A stretch of DNA of 64,000 bases, taken from contig JACRJX010000025.1 in NCBI GenBank assembly GCA_016235595.1, positions 1-64,000 of the forward strand, in the 5' to 3' direction. The stretch comes from Verrucomicrobiota bacterium. Lineage in GTDB: Bacteria > Verrucomicrobiota > Verrucomicrobiia > CAIQCK01. The notes below the pieces were generated by a model. That model saw nothing but the letters and a program-made list of their open reading frames with translations, did no database searches and had not been told where the DNA came from. Below, piece after piece: positions 28,639-37,760 of this stretch; within the stretch, counting starts at the first letter, position 1, and every line of letters begins with the position of its first letter. Both the position numbers and the translations under genes were made by a program.

Positions 28639-31600
28639 TTAGAGCGTCTTGCGGTCCGTGCCCAACAGGTGCGCTTCGCTCAACACCTTGTCACGCTTCG
28701 CCAGATGCAGCCTCAGCGTCCCCGACGAAAACGCCGACTGCCGGTGCAGTTGGTCCAGGCTGATCATGTAATCAACCATCGCCGTCTTCAGCTCCCGCGT
28801 CTTCGGATGCAGCCGGAATTGCAGCCAGTTCAGCCGGTCCATTGCCGCCTTGAACGCCCCGCTCGGCACCTTGTCGAAATAATACCGCTTCGACTTCTCC
28901 GGCTCCTTGTAGTCCGCAAACAGGAATCCCAGCAACGGTCCCGGCGCCGCCCAAAGTTCATCCAACGACCCGCCCAGGCTCAGCGTCGCTGGCAACTGGT
29001 TGTTCGCCACACGCAGCATGTATTCCGCCGACGAATGATTCGGCGCAAGCTGCAACACCTGCCGCAATGTCTGGACGATCGCCGGATTGCGAAGCGCATA
29101 CACCGTCGCATTCGCGGGCAGCGAACGCTGCACCTGTCCGAATAGCTCCGTCGCCTTGGCCAGATTGGATGCGCGGTCCGTGCGAGCCACTGCCACCGCA
29201 TCGTCCAGCGTCGCGATGGAGAGGATTTGCATGCTCCAGAGCATCGCGGGCGAATAAAGGACGGCGAGATCGTTGAGGTTTTCCTCATTCGCTTCCGGGA
29301 TGGCGACGATCCGGCACTTATCCAGCAACGCACCGCGGAGTTTTTCGGCCACCGCGCCGACTTCGCGAATCTTGCCGTCCACGGTCACATCGCCGGTCAT
29401 GGCGAAGCCGGGATCAATCTGCACGCCGTCCAGCAGCGACAGCAGCAGCACGGAGAATGCGCCGCCCGCCGAGCCGCCCGCCTGTTTGCTGTACTTGTTG
29501 GAGTAGCTGAATCGGATCTTGTAGCCCGCCTGCCAAACCGGATGGCGGACCTTGAGCAACCGTTCCGCCTCCTCCATCGAGATCTGGGTATCCTTGGCCA
29601 CATCGCTGACGAAGTCGCAGATCGTCTCGCGGTCGCCGCTGACCCGCTCGATGGTGGCGATGATGTCCTGCGCGCCGCCCACGCGCAGCCCGGCGTCAGT
29701 GCGGACGACGTAGAGACCTTTGATGCTCGCTTGGTTGCGGGCAAACTTCCTGGCGTCCTTTTGCATCTCGCTGTCCGCGACGCCTGCGACGGCTGGCTTC
29801 TTCTCTTCAGTCTTCGCATCGGGGACCGTCTTGGTGGCTATCGGAATCGCATCCAGCGACTGACCGGAACCTTCCGGGATGCCACAACACACACGAAAAC
29901 CATAACTGCTATTAGAGATGGATGCCTTGCTGAGCATCCGGTGCGCACAGCGAACATAGCATGGAGCGCCACGCTGAAAGGACGCGCCGCGAAGTACTCG
30001 CTCACGTGAATCTGCGCCAGCGAAGTACTCGCCATGTGCTCCAGCCGTGTCATAAGCATCCAAGCACCACTCCCATACGTTGCCGATCATGTCCGCCAGA
30101 CCAAATTTATTCCGCCCTCGCGTGCCATAGTGATCAACAGGCGCGACAAACTCAAAGCCGTCGCCCTTTCCAGCCCAGTTCACCCGCCTTTCACCATGTA
30201 CTCTCCTGTCGCCCCACCAGAACATTGTTTGCGTGCCCCCACGGCACGCATACTCCCACTCTGCCTCCGTCGGCAGACGATAGGTTTTCCCTGCCGGCAG
30301 TTTGTTTGCCTTCCTTCCCGATTCCGTCAACCATTCGCAAAACGCGGTTGCGTCATTCCAACTGATACAAACCACCGGATGGTTATCCTTGAGAGGAAAT
30401 CCAAAGTTTGGATCTTTCCATGATACGCCTTTTATATTGTCCCACGGCATTCCCGGTCCTTGCGGCGCCATTGACATGCCTGCGCTTTCGCCCTGAGTGA
30501 TGTAACCGGTCGCTGCCACAAACTGTTTCCACTGACCCACGGTGACTTCCGTCCTGCCAAGCCAGAAACCTTCTTTGATGACAGTTCTACGGGGTCGTTC
30601 TCCTTCGTACTGTGCCCAAGCCGGATAACTGCCATTGGCTATTGCCCACTTCTGCTCTTCCGAAGTGCTTCCAAGCATAAACTCCCCCGGCGGAACCCAG
30701 ACCAGTTCCATCCCCGTGGAAGCTACCAGTGATGCGTTCGTTTGAGCGCCAACGTTTGTGGGCGCCACAATGGGCGGCCTAAGCATGGCTGGCGGTTGCG
30801 ATGGCGGGGTCGCAGGAGGCGCCGAAGTCACTACCGCCGCCGGCGGCGGAGTGGTCGCGACAGAAGACGCGATGTTGGGGCTGGATGGCCCGCTGGCGCC
30901 TGCCACACCGCAGCACGCGCGCATGCCCAGGAAGGGGAAAGAATCCGTCGGCCCCTTCCTATAGCGGGCGGCGCAACGGAGGTAGCCTCTGGCCTCGTGA
31001 AAAGAACCGCCGCGTAACGCATAGGGATTCCGTCTTGAAAGTGCGTCGGGGTTATCCTGCTTGGGATCGAAGACATCCGAACACCACTCCCACACATTGC
31101 CGAGCATGTCCGCCAAACCGAAACCGTTGCGTCCCTTTGCTCCAAAAGTGTCCACGGGTGATATGTATTGAAATCCAAGATTTTTATCACCGGTGTTGAT
31201 CCTGTCTTTGCCTGCGCTCAGTCTATCACCCCACCAGAATTTCGTTTGTGTGCCCGCCCTGCATGCATACTCCCACTCCGCTTCCGTTGGCAGCCGGTAT
31301 TCCATCCCCGCTGGCAACTTGCCTGCTTTCTTTTCCGTCTCCGTCAGCCACTGGCAAAACGCCACCGCGTCGTTCCAGGAGATGCAGCAGGCTGGATGGC
31401 TGTTAATCATCGCAAATCCGAAGCTTGGATCGCGCCAACAGGCCCCTTTGACCAGTCCCCACTTCCCAGTCGCCGGATCGGGCGCAACCACACCGCCCTG
31501 CTTTTCGCCATCGGTGACATAGCCACTATCTGCGAACTTCTTCCACTGGCCCACCGTCACCTCGGTGCGGCCCATCCAGAAGCCATGCGCAATCCGGGTC

Positions 31601-31827
31601 CGTTGGGGTTCGCCACGCTCATACAAGTCCGGAGTTCGAATATTCCCCTCATCGCCAGTCGCCCATCTTCGTTCTTCTTCCGTGCTGCCCATCATAAACT
31701 CGCCGGGCGGAATCCAGACCAGTTCCATACCCGTGGAGGTGGTCAGGGTTTTCTCCGCGGCGAAGAGGACGGCGGGGCTGCTGAGTGAGAGCGCGGCTGC
31801 AAAGGTAAAAAGTCTGACTCGGTTCAT
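28639..31827 (-). CDS. Exported protein with two FGE/SUMF1-like domains and a Lon-type (S16) protease domain
   Basis: 1062 residues from ATG 31827, with AAGGAG six bases upstream; the longer open frame is repeat sequence. Signal peptide: MNRVRLFTFAAALSLSS. FGE-like domain 1 spans about 30-307 (MELVWIPPGEFMMGST, GRTEVTVGQWKKF, YRLPTEAEWEYACR, LADMLGNVWEWCSD, ALRGGSF). A Pro/Ala linker (308-365) leads to FGE-like domain 2 (about 366-630) with the same motifs. After about residue 700 comes a Lon-like proteolytic domain: S786 in GGSAGGAF and K829 in VGAVAEKLRG, 43 residues apart as in the E. coli Lon Ser-Lys dyad. No AAA+ ATPase is present. The C-terminal 200 residues are helical and shared with 32082-33968. 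It is probably periplasmic; the FGE-like domains may bind ligands rather than oxidise cysteine. Confidence 0.85.
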   Translation of the reverse strand: MNRVRLFTFAAALSLSSPAVLFAAEKTLTTSTGMELVWIPPGEFMMGSTEEERRWATGDEGNIRTPDLYERGEPQRTRIAHGFWMGRTEVTVGQWKKFADSGYVTDGEKQGGVVAPDPATGKWGLVKGACWRDPSFGFAMINSHPACCISWNDAVAFCQWLTETEKKAGKLPAGMEYRLPTEAEWEYACRAGTQTKFWWGDRLSAGKDRINTGDKNLGFQYISPVDTFGAKGRNGFGLADMLGNVWEWCSDVFDPKQDNPDALSRRNPYALRGGSFHEARGYLRCAARYRKGPTDSFPFLGMRACCGVAGASGPSSPNIASSVATTPPPAAVVTSAPPATPPSQPPAMLRPPIVAPTNVGAQTNASLVASTGMELVWVPPGEFMLGSTSEEQKWAIANGSYPAWAQYEGERPRRTVIKEGFWLGRTEVTVGQWKQFVAATGYITQGESAGMSMAPQGPGMPWDNIKGVSWKDPNFGFPLKDNHPVVCISWNDATAFCEWLTESGRKANKLPAGKTYRLPTEAEWEYACRGGTQTMFWWGDRRVHGERRVNWAGKGDGFEFVAPVDHYGTRGRNKFGLADMIGNVWEWCLDAYDTAGAHGEYFAGADSRERVLRGASFQRGAPCYVRCAHRMLSKASISNSSYGFRVCCGIPEGSGQSLDAIPIATKTVPDAKTEEKKPAVAGVADSEMQKDARKFARNQASIKGLYVVRTDAGLRVGGAQDIIATIERVSGDRETICDFVSDVAKDTQISMEEAERLLKVRHPVWQAGYKIRFSYSNKYSKQAGGSAGGAFSVLLLSLLDGVQIDPGFAMTGDVTVDGKIREVGAVAEKLRGALLDKCRIVAIPEANEENLNDLAVLYSPAMLWSMQILSIATLDDAVAVARTDRASNLAKATELFGQVQRSLPANATVYALRNPAIVQTLRQVLQLAPNHSSAEYMLRVANNQLPATLSLGGSLDELWAAPGPLLGFLFADYKEPEKSKRYYFDKVPSGAFKAAMDRLNWLQFRLHPKTRELKTAMVDYMISLDQLHRQSAFSSGTLRLHLAKRDKVLSEAHLLGTDRKTL

Positions 31828-31904
31828 TCTTTTCTCCTTACGTTGTGGCATTGAATATATATGGCAGCGGCTGTCAGGGAACAAGGAAACTGTTGGGGGG
31901 ATTC

Positions 31905-32075
31905 GGGAATCGTAATCCGTAATTCGAGATTCGAGATTCGGGGTTCGGGGAGACGCGCGATTCACGAGTCCCGATTCACGAGTCCCGATTCACGAGTCCC
32001 GATTCACGAGTCCCGATTCACGAGTCCCGAGTTACGAATTACGAATTACGAGTCTCGAATCCCGACTCCCCTTCC
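31905..32075. repeat. Intergenic ATTCG-type repeat cluster with 14-base tandem repeat
   Basis: Within the cluster, GATTCACGAGTCCC is repeated five times without spacers (31959-32028). It is flanked by words such as GGAATCGTAATCC and TTACGAATTACGA. Comparable clusters are at 23229-23389 and 34052-34141. It sits exactly between the two paralogous Lon-like genes. Confidence 0.75.
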
Positions 32076-32081
32076 CCCTCC

Positions 32082-33968
32082 TCAGTGCATCAACTCTTCC
32101 AACGTCTTGCGGTCTGTGCCGAGCTTGGTGAGTTCACCGAGCACTTTCTCCCGCTTGGTCAGATACTGCGCGTAAGTGGCCGAGTTGACGGAGCCTTGGC
32201 GGCGCATGGAGTCCAGCATGCGAATGAACTCAGTCATGGCCACCTTGAAATCCCTTGTCTTGGGTTGCAGCCGCGAGTCCAGCCACTCGAAACGATCCAA
32301 CGCGACCTTCACCGTCTCCGCCGGCAGACTGTTGACCTTGTAGATCGTGCCTTGCTTCGCGTCGGGCGTTTTGTCGTTGAACAAATAGCCTTTGAACAAA
32401 GCCGCGGCCGCCCAGATTTCCTCCAACGACGACGACAGGCTCAACGTGGTGGGCAACTCGTTGTTGGCGGCCTTTAACATATACTCCGCCGATAGATGAT
32501 TGGGCGCTAACTGCAACACTTGTTGCAGCGCCGTGTAGATATTCTGGCTCCGCAGCCAGGCCGTGGGCGCGTTCGGGCCGAGCGTTCTTTGGATCTGGTA
32601 GAACGACAGGAGCGCGCTGGACACCGTCTGCGATTTGTCCATCCGCGCCAGGGCCGCGGCGTCGTCCAGCGTGTTGATGGAAAGTATCTGGATGCTCCAG
32701 AGCATCGAGGGCGAATAGAGAATGGTCATGTCGCCGACGTCTTCCTTGTTCGTCCAGGGAATGGCGACCGCGGTGCACTTCTCCAACATGGCCCCGCGAA
32801 TCTTCTCCGCCACCGCGCCCACCCGCCGTATCTTCCCGTCCACGGTCACGTCGCCGGTCATCGCGAAGCCGGGATCGATCTGGAATCCTTCCAGCAACGA
32901 CAGCAGCAGAACCGAAAACGCCCCGCCCGCCGAACCGCCTCCCTGCTTGGTATACTTGTCGCTGTAGCTGAAGCGAACCTTGTGACCCGGCGGCCAGTTC
33001 GGATAGCGCACTTTCAGCAGACGCATGGCTTCGTTCATTGAGATTTTCGTGTTCTTGGCGATTTCGCCGAGGACCTCGCAGGTTGTTTCGCGACTGCCGC
33101 TCTCGCGTTCAGCGGTGGCAATCAAGTCCTGCGCGCCGCCCATCCGCTGGCCTTGGCCCTGATACTGGACGTAGAGCGCCTTGATCGAGCTTTGAACGCG
33201 CGGGAACTTCACGCCGTCCGAGTCCGAAGGTTTGGCGGCGTTTGGCCCGGATGTTTTGCCGGCGTTCCGTCCGGCTGGAGCCGTTGCCGCGAGGGCTTCG
33301 GTGATATCCTTGCCGTTGAGCTTCTTGAGCGTCCGAATCCTGAGCACGGCGAGCCGCTCGCGGTCATTCCGGATGTCGCACAGCAGCTCCTCCAGCGGCA
33401 CGTCATTCAGCGGTGAGAAATCCACCACGCGCGTGCCCGTGCAGTTCAGATACCGCAACGGGCACTTGGCCAGCGGCGACAGGTCGCTGATGGCATTCTG
33501 GCTGATATCCAGCCATTTCAGGGGAACGTTCTTGAGCGGGGAAAGATCGCCGACGCGCGCGCCCGTGCAACGCAATGTCTCCAGCGGCATCCCCGACAGC
33601 GGAGTCAGATCGCTCACCTGACTGTTGCAGCAGTCCAGCTCGACCAGCGGGAGACTGCGCAGGGGCGACAGATTGGCGAGCGTTTTCGTATGCGGGTAGC
33701 CCTTGCAGACGAGCTGCTTCAAGCTGGTGAGTTCACCCAGCGGCGAGATATCCGTGACTCCGGACGAACTCAGTTGAAGCTCGATCACCTGCCCGCTGCT
33801 GATCAAATGGGTTTCCTGTCCATCGAACTTGGGATTCAGTTGTTTCAGCTTTGCCATGATTTGCTTCAACTGTTCCTCGCCGGAAGCGTCGGCAGCAGTG
33901 GCGTGGGATGGATGGCAGACCGCCAGCGATAGCGCGGCTGCGATGGCGAAACATCTGACTCGGTTCAT
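32082..33968 (-). CDS. Exported leucine-rich-repeat protein with Lon-type (S16) protease domain
   Basis: 628 residues from ATG 33968, with GGAGG five bases upstream. The signal peptide (MNRVRCFAIAAALSLAVC) is almost the same as that of 28639-31827. Residues about 70-230 form about six LRRs of the internalin-like form (DLSPLxxxPLxxLxCxxxxV). After a linker the Lon-like domain follows: S346 in GGSAGGAFSVLLLSLLEG and K389 in VGAVAEKIRG, again 43 residues apart. The C-terminal helical region (LQLAPNHLSAEYMLKAANNE, then LGTDRKTLEELMH) is also shared. It is a paralogue with the same protease core but a different recognition module. Regulated periplasmic proteolysis is the likely role; substrates are unknown. 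Confidence 0.85.
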   Translation of the reverse strand: MNRVRCFAIAAALSLAVCHPSHATAADASGEEQLKQIMAKLKQLNPKFDGQETHLISSGQVIELQLSSSGVTDISPLGELTSLKQLVCKGYPHTKTLANLSPLRSLPLVELDCCNSQVSDLTPLSGMPLETLRCTGARVGDLSPLKNVPLKWLDISQNAISDLSPLAKCPLRYLNCTGTRVVDFSPLNDVPLEELLCDIRNDRERLAVLRIRTLKKLNGKDITEALAATAPAGRNAGKTSGPNAAKPSDSDGVKFPRVQSSIKALYVQYQGQGQRMGGAQDLIATAERESGSRETTCEVLGEIAKNTKISMNEAMRLLKVRYPNWPPGHKVRFSYSDKYTKQGGGSAGGAFSVLLLSLLEGFQIDPGFAMTGDVTVDGKIRRVGAVAEKIRGAMLEKCTAVAIPWTNKEDVGDMTILYSPSMLWSIQILSINTLDDAAALARMDKSQTVSSALLSFYQIQRTLGPNAPTAWLRSQNIYTALQQVLQLAPNHLSAEYMLKAANNELPTTLSLSSSLEEIWAAAALFKGYLFNDKTPDAKQGTIYKVNSLPAETVKVALDRFEWLDSRLQPKTRDFKVAMTEFIRMLDSMRRQGSVNSATYAQYLTKREKVLGELTKLGTDRKTLEELMH

Positions 33969-34051
33969 AGTTTCCTCCGCGGATTTGTGCGGGGGGATTA
34001 TAGGGCAGCGGCCTCGGGTGACAAGGAAACTGTTGCGACGAGGGGGGAAGC

Positions 34052-34141
34052 GTGACTCGTAACTCGTAATTCGCAATTCGGTAATCGCCCCCCGGGATCT
34101 CGAATCTCGAATTACGAATCCCGAGTCACGAATTACGAATC
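34052..34141. repeat. Intergenic ATTCG-type repeat cluster, third copy
   Basis: Words such as GTAACTCGTAATTCG, ATCTCGAATCTCGAATTACG and CGAATTACGAATCAC are repeated. The cluster lies between the LRR-Lon gene (leftward) and the exported protein at 34274 (rightward). Just downstream a small hairpin GGTTGAG...CTCAACC (about 34215-34235) is seen. The remaining bases of the 33969-34273 gap show nothing else. Confidence 0.6.
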
Positions 34142-34273
34142 ACACGGTGCCGCGCCGTTGAGTGCGATATCGACGCACGGAACAGGCCGGCCATTCGGCC
34201 TTGCAATGCCTCCCCGGTTGAGCGATACCTCAACCGTTCAGTCACGGATGTTCGCCATTGCCACGAGACACCT

Positions 34274-34867
34274 ATGAACAACTCCCTGCTCGCCCTCCTC
34301 ATCGCAGTCACCTCCACTTCAACGTTTGCCGCCGAGCCCGCGGCTTCGCCACCCGACATCGCTTTCTTCACCCAACTGCGCATGGACTACTCACAGCGCA
34401 AAGGATTCAAACCGAATTGGAACATGGATGATGAACGCAAGGCCGTCTTCGACGCCTACCACGCCAAAGACTACAAGAAGGCTTTCGAGCTGTCCGAACG
34501 CTGGCTCGCCAAGTGTCCCGTGGACTCGACGGCCCACCTGCTTCGTTCGTCCGCCGCCCGGGAGATCGGCGACCTCAAGAGCCACATTTACCATCAATAC
34601 TTTGCCTATGCCCTGATGCAGTCAATCTTGCAGTCCGGCGATGGCCTCTCCCCCAAGACCGCCTTCAAGGTCATCTCCATCTCGGAAGAGTACGCCGTGC
34701 TCCGGGCGTTTGGCGCAAACGTCACCCGGCAAGCCCTCTTGACCGGCGCCGTTGACGAACTGAGTTGTGAATTCCCCGGCATCGGCAAAACCACTCGTTA
34801 CTTCGACGCCAGCATCCCCTTCAACGCGGCAGCAGCTCTGCTCGAACAACCGAAACCACAACCCTGA
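34274..34867 (+). CDS. Exported DUF4919-like protein
   Basis: 197 residues; signal peptide MNNSLLALLIAVTSTSTFA. The mature part begins FFTQLRMDYSQRKGFKPNW and continues FDAYHAKDYKKAFELSERWL, DSTAHLLRSSAAREIGDLK and HQYFAYALMQSILQSGDGLS, ending DELSCEFPGIGKTTRYFD. This pattern (Y-x-x-G-D-Y, then L-x-x-N-P-x-D-like helix pair, then G-D-G) resembles the DUF4919 family of periplasmic proteins with TPR-like helices. Function is not known. Two small genes and a peptidase-like gene follow on the same strand. Confidence 0.6.
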   Translation: MNNSLLALLIAVTSTSTFAAEPAASPPDIAFFTQLRMDYSQRKGFKPNWNMDDERKAVFDAYHAKDYKKAFELSERWLAKCPVDSTAHLLRSSAAREIGDLKSHIYHQYFAYALMQSILQSGDGLSPKTAFKVISISEEYAVLRAFGANVTRQALLTGAVDELSCEFPGIGKTTRYFDASIPFNAAAALLEQPKPQP

Positions 34868-34905
34868 CCGCGCGCCCCGGTTTCCTACACCGCTGACGTG
34901 ACACC

Positions 34906-35148
34906 ATGAATATCTTCCACTCACTTCTTGAACTTCTTGGCAGTGTTCTAACCTGGGACTGGTGGTGGTGGGGTTCGTCGCGAGCGGCGGATGAAATCTG
35001 GCCGTTGAAACAGGAGAGCAACACCTCCACTTCCGAGAAGGAACAGGAACAAAAGCCAAACCGCGCGAGGTTGTATTGGGGCTTTGCCGCATTTCTGGTG
35101 CTGATGCTCGGCGGGATTTATCTGTATCTCCGTTGCCTTTGGAAGTGA
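34906..35148 (+). CDS. Small membrane protein
   Basis: 80 residues. It has a Trp-rich amphipathic N-terminus (LLELLGSVLTWDWWWWGSS), a polar Lys/Glu-rich middle and a C-terminal membrane helix (RLYWGFAAFLVLMLGGIYLYL). It begins 38 bases after the preceding gene. Only weak ribosome-site evidence exists, so it is plausible rather than certain. No family recognised. Confidence 0.45.
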   Translation: MNIFHSLLELLGSVLTWDWWWWGSSRAADEIWPLKQESNTSTSEKEQEQKPNRARLYWGFAAFLVLMLGGIYLYLRCLWK

Positions 35149-35254
35149 GCATGACTCCGCCCTCCCCCTATCCAAACGCTCTCTTCACGACCGCAACAAT
35201 CATGGCAGCTTTCAGATTGACCCACTGAAGCATCGGCGTAAGCTGCGACTGGGT

Positions 35255-35554
35255 TTGGGAAAGCATGAACTGGTTCGATACGCAAACCACATGAACTCAC
35301 ACATTGTCGCTGATGGGAGGAAACGACTCAACAAAAGCCCGGAATTCCAGGCACGGCTGCATGAGTTGGAGAAATCCATTCAATCGCGTTACGCCACTGA
35401 ACTGGCCAAGGCTGGCTGCATCCGTCGTTTCGTATTGCGGTGGCGCATGATCCTCGAGTACAGGCGTGAAAGGCGAAAGCTCGCGCCCTCGCCAGGCTCG
35501 CTGTTCTTCAATCAAACCAGTTCCAAATCGCTTCCAACGAACGGAAAGAACTGA
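35255..35554 (+). CDS. Small basic hypothetical protein
   Basis: Up to 99 residues from TTG 35255; ATG 35291 is the nearest ATG and may be the true start (87 residues). The protein is helical and basic (RLNKSPEFQARLHELEKSIQ, then FVLRWRMILEYRRERRKLAP). Its TGA overlaps the next ATG as TGATG, which suggests translational coupling with the peptidase-like gene. Open sequence of similar character extends upstream of 35255 without a recognised start codon, so the N-terminus is uncertain. Confidence 0.45.
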   Translation: MGKHELVRYANHMNSHIVADGRKRLNKSPEFQARLHELEKSIQSRYATELAKAGCIRRFVLRWRMILEYRRERRKLAPSPGSLFFNQTSSKSLPTNGKN

Positions 35555-36477
35555 TGGCGATTCGGATCATGCCCAAGCAGCCCAAGCGGTTGTTTGTCTT
35601 GGTTTCCATCCTGGCCGTTGTTCTTGCCATCCAGTGGGGCTACCCCGCCGTCAATGAGTTGCTTTGGCGGCCGTCGACGACCATCGCTACAGATCACTAC
35701 GTAATTTACTCAACAGCAACTCCGGAACAGACCCGCAACATCGGCCATGTGCTGGAAGCTTTGCATTCAACGTATGCCAGGTTCTTTGCCAGTTTTTCCC
35801 AGGTCTCACGCGAACATCCGAAACTCAAACTGAAGCTGTTCAAGAATCGCGAGGAGTTCCGTAAATGCAGCAGTGTTGTTGCCTGGGCTGAGGGATACTA
35901 CGAGCGACCCTTTTGCCGCGCTTATTACAACAACGGGTCGAATTCGGCTTTCTGGATGGTTCACGAAGCCGTTCATCAACTGAATGCGGAGGCGTCCTCT
36001 CTGCGTCTTGCCAAGTGGGCTGAGGAAGGCGTGGCGACCTATTTCAGCACCAGTGTGTATGCTCAAGGCGCTTTCCGTCTTGGCGATCTCGACTGGAATA
36101 CCTACCCGCTTTGGTGGATCGAGGGCATGAGGTTGAGCGGGGATATCAACAAGGACATTGCCGACACACAGATTATTCCCTTGCGTGCGGTGGTAACCAA
36201 TCGAGGCGGCCCCGTTCTTGATTGGCACTTCAACCTTTATTACATCCATTGGTGGAGCCTGACACACTTCCTGTTTCACTACGAAAACGGGAAATACAGG
36301 AGCAACGCGTTGCAGGTGCTTCGTGAAGGAGGGACATTGAAGAGTTTTGAGAAACACATCGGCCCTATCGCGAAAGTGCAGACTGAGTGGTATCGATACC
36401 TGCAAGAACTGCAACGTCAACTGAACAGTCCATTGCCCCGAAACAGGGAGACCAACAAAACCTCGTCGTCCCGCTGA
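35554..36477 (+). CDS. Membrane-anchored HExxH metallopeptidase-like protein (DUF1570-like)
   Basis: 307 residues. An N-terminal anchor (RLFVLVSILAVVLAIQWGY) is followed by a gluzincin-type core: HYVIYSTATPEQTRNIGHVL, then LKLKLFKNREEFRKC, then MVHEAVHQLNA with HExxH (H137, E138, H141) and KWAEEGVATYF with the likely third ligand Glu (E157 or E158). This layout is that of DUF1570-type and basic-secreted-protein-like peptidases in planctomycetes and Verrucomicrobia. The active site would be periplasmic. A related but motif-less protein is at 40069. Confidence 0.72.
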   Translation: MAIRIMPKQPKRLFVLVSILAVVLAIQWGYPAVNELLWRPSTTIATDHYVIYSTATPEQTRNIGHVLEALHSTYARFFASFSQVSREHPKLKLKLFKNREEFRKCSSVVAWAEGYYERPFCRAYYNNGSNSAFWMVHEAVHQLNAEASSLRLAKWAEEGVATYFSTSVYAQGAFRLGDLDWNTYPLWWIEGMRLSGDINKDIADTQIIPLRAVVTNRGGPVLDWHFNLYYIHWWSLTHFLFHYENGKYRSNALQVLREGGTLKSFEKHIGPIAKVQTEWYRYLQELQRQLNSPLPRNRETNKTSSSR

Positions 36478-36489
36478 CGACTTCAACCC

Positions 36490-36984
36490 ATGAACCCACA
36501 CATGAATCAACTGACACGAGCCCGGTGGATGCTCATCATCGTTGCCGTGGGATTGTTCCTCGCGGGCGTCACCATATGGCCCGCCGTCCCGGAACTGAAG
36601 GCGTGCGTCCGGCTCGCATGGGGAGATGCCAGTCCCACGGGAGAGATTCATGCGTTTGTCCTGAAGGCCATCGCGGCCCTCGAAATGGTCAACGCACAGT
36701 ATCCCTTCCTGCTCTACGCCCATGACTGGCTTGCGTTCGCCCACATCATGCTGGCCATCCTGTTTGCGGGCGCGGCGAGGGACCCCGTGCGAAACAAGTG
36801 GATCATTCAATGCGGCCTGATCATGTGTGCCACGGTCCCTGTGCTGGCGGGAATCTGCCACTCGATGCGCGGACTGCCGGCCGGGTGGTTTTGGATAGAC
36901 TTCGCATTCGCGCCTGGAGCGGCTCTGCCCCTTTGGATAGCCTACAGAGACATCAAGGCACTCGAACAATCAGGCAAAACATAA
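36490..36984 (+). CDS. Four-helix membrane protein
   Basis: 164 residues; hydrophobic segments are WMLIIVAVGLFLAGVTIW, WLAFAHIMLAILFAG, WIIQCGLIMCATVPVLAGI and FWIDFAFAPGAALPLWIAYR. It starts 12 bases after the peptidase-like gene on the same strand. No catalytic pattern is visible. ATG 36502 is an alternative start. I do not recognise the family, though short unknown membrane proteins next to exported proteins are common in this group. Confidence 0.6.
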   Translation: MNPHMNQLTRARWMLIIVAVGLFLAGVTIWPAVPELKACVRLAWGDASPTGEIHAFVLKAIAALEMVNAQYPFLLYAHDWLAFAHIMLAILFAGAARDPVRNKWIIQCGLIMCATVPVLAGICHSMRGLPAGWFWIDFAFAPGAALPLWIAYRDIKALEQSGKT

Positions 36985-37030
36985 TTGACTGGCTCATCCC
37001 CACAACAGACCAATGCGCAAGGAGAACCCC

Positions 37031-37711
37031 ATGATAAAACACTACGCGCAGTTCCCTCTCATGATCACGCTCACTTGCTTCGCTCTGAACCAAGTGAGCC
37101 TGGGCCAGGAAGCTCCGTCTGGCATGGAACAGTTGAAATACAAGCTGCCCAAGCCGATCCTCACGGGCACAGCGAAGGGTCTGAGAACCCCCAACCTCGA
37201 ACCCCCGCGGGGTGGGAAGTCTCGCCCGCCGATTTACGTCCCACCGGGCTGCACGAATCTCTCGGCAAAGAAAAAAGTGACTTCGAGCGACAAGGAGCCG
37301 GTCATTGGCAGCCTCGACCTCATCAACGACGGCGACAAGGAAGGCTCCGAGGGCAGCTATGTGGAGTTGGGGCCGGAAAGACAGTGGGCGCAGATCGATC
37401 TCGGCAAGACTTGTGAGATATGGGCAATTGTGGTGTGGCACTTCCACAGCGAGGGGCGCGTGTATCGCGACGTGGTGGTTCAGATCGCCGATGACGCGGA
37501 CTTCAGCGCGAACGTGAAGACTGTGTTCAACAACGATCACGACAACTCCAGCGGACTTGGCATCGGCAAGGACCTCGAATACATCGAGGACCACGAGGGC
37601 CGCCCGATCGCCGTCAAAGGCATCAAGGGCCGTTACGTGCGTCTCTACAGCAGCGGCAACACCTCCAACCAGATGAACCACTACACGGAGGTGGAGGTTT
37701 ACGGGAAGTAA
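37031..37711 (+). CDS. Exported discoidin (F5/8 type C)-like protein, copy 1
   Basis: 226 residues from ATG 37031, which follows AAGGAG by six bases. The signal peptide is followed by SLGQEAPSGMEQLKYKLPKP. The C-terminal 150 residues form a galactose-binding-like fold: NLSAKKKVTSSD (strand 1), SLDLINDGDKEG, WAQIDLGKTCEIWAIVVWH, VYRDVVVQIADD and GRYVRLYSSG, ending YTEVEVYGK. Such domains bind glycans or act as surface modules. The gene is a tandem duplicate of the next one, and its 3' half is almost identical to that copy. Confidence 0.78.
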   Translation: MIKHYAQFPLMITLTCFALNQVSLGQEAPSGMEQLKYKLPKPILTGTAKGLRTPNLEPPRGGKSRPPIYVPPGCTNLSAKKKVTSSDKEPVIGSLDLINDGDKEGSEGSYVELGPERQWAQIDLGKTCEIWAIVVWHFHSEGRVYRDVVVQIADDADFSANVKTVFNNDHDNSSGLGIGKDLEYIEDHEGRPIAVKGIKGRYVRLYSSGNTSNQMNHYTEVEVYGK

Positions 37712-37760
37712 GTCCGACCGGACACCCTGAAGTCTGCCAACGCATTCATAAACACTACAG

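Noticed and set aside
31959..32028. CRISPR array
   Set aside because: The 14-base units are directly joined with no spacers, and no cas gene is present.
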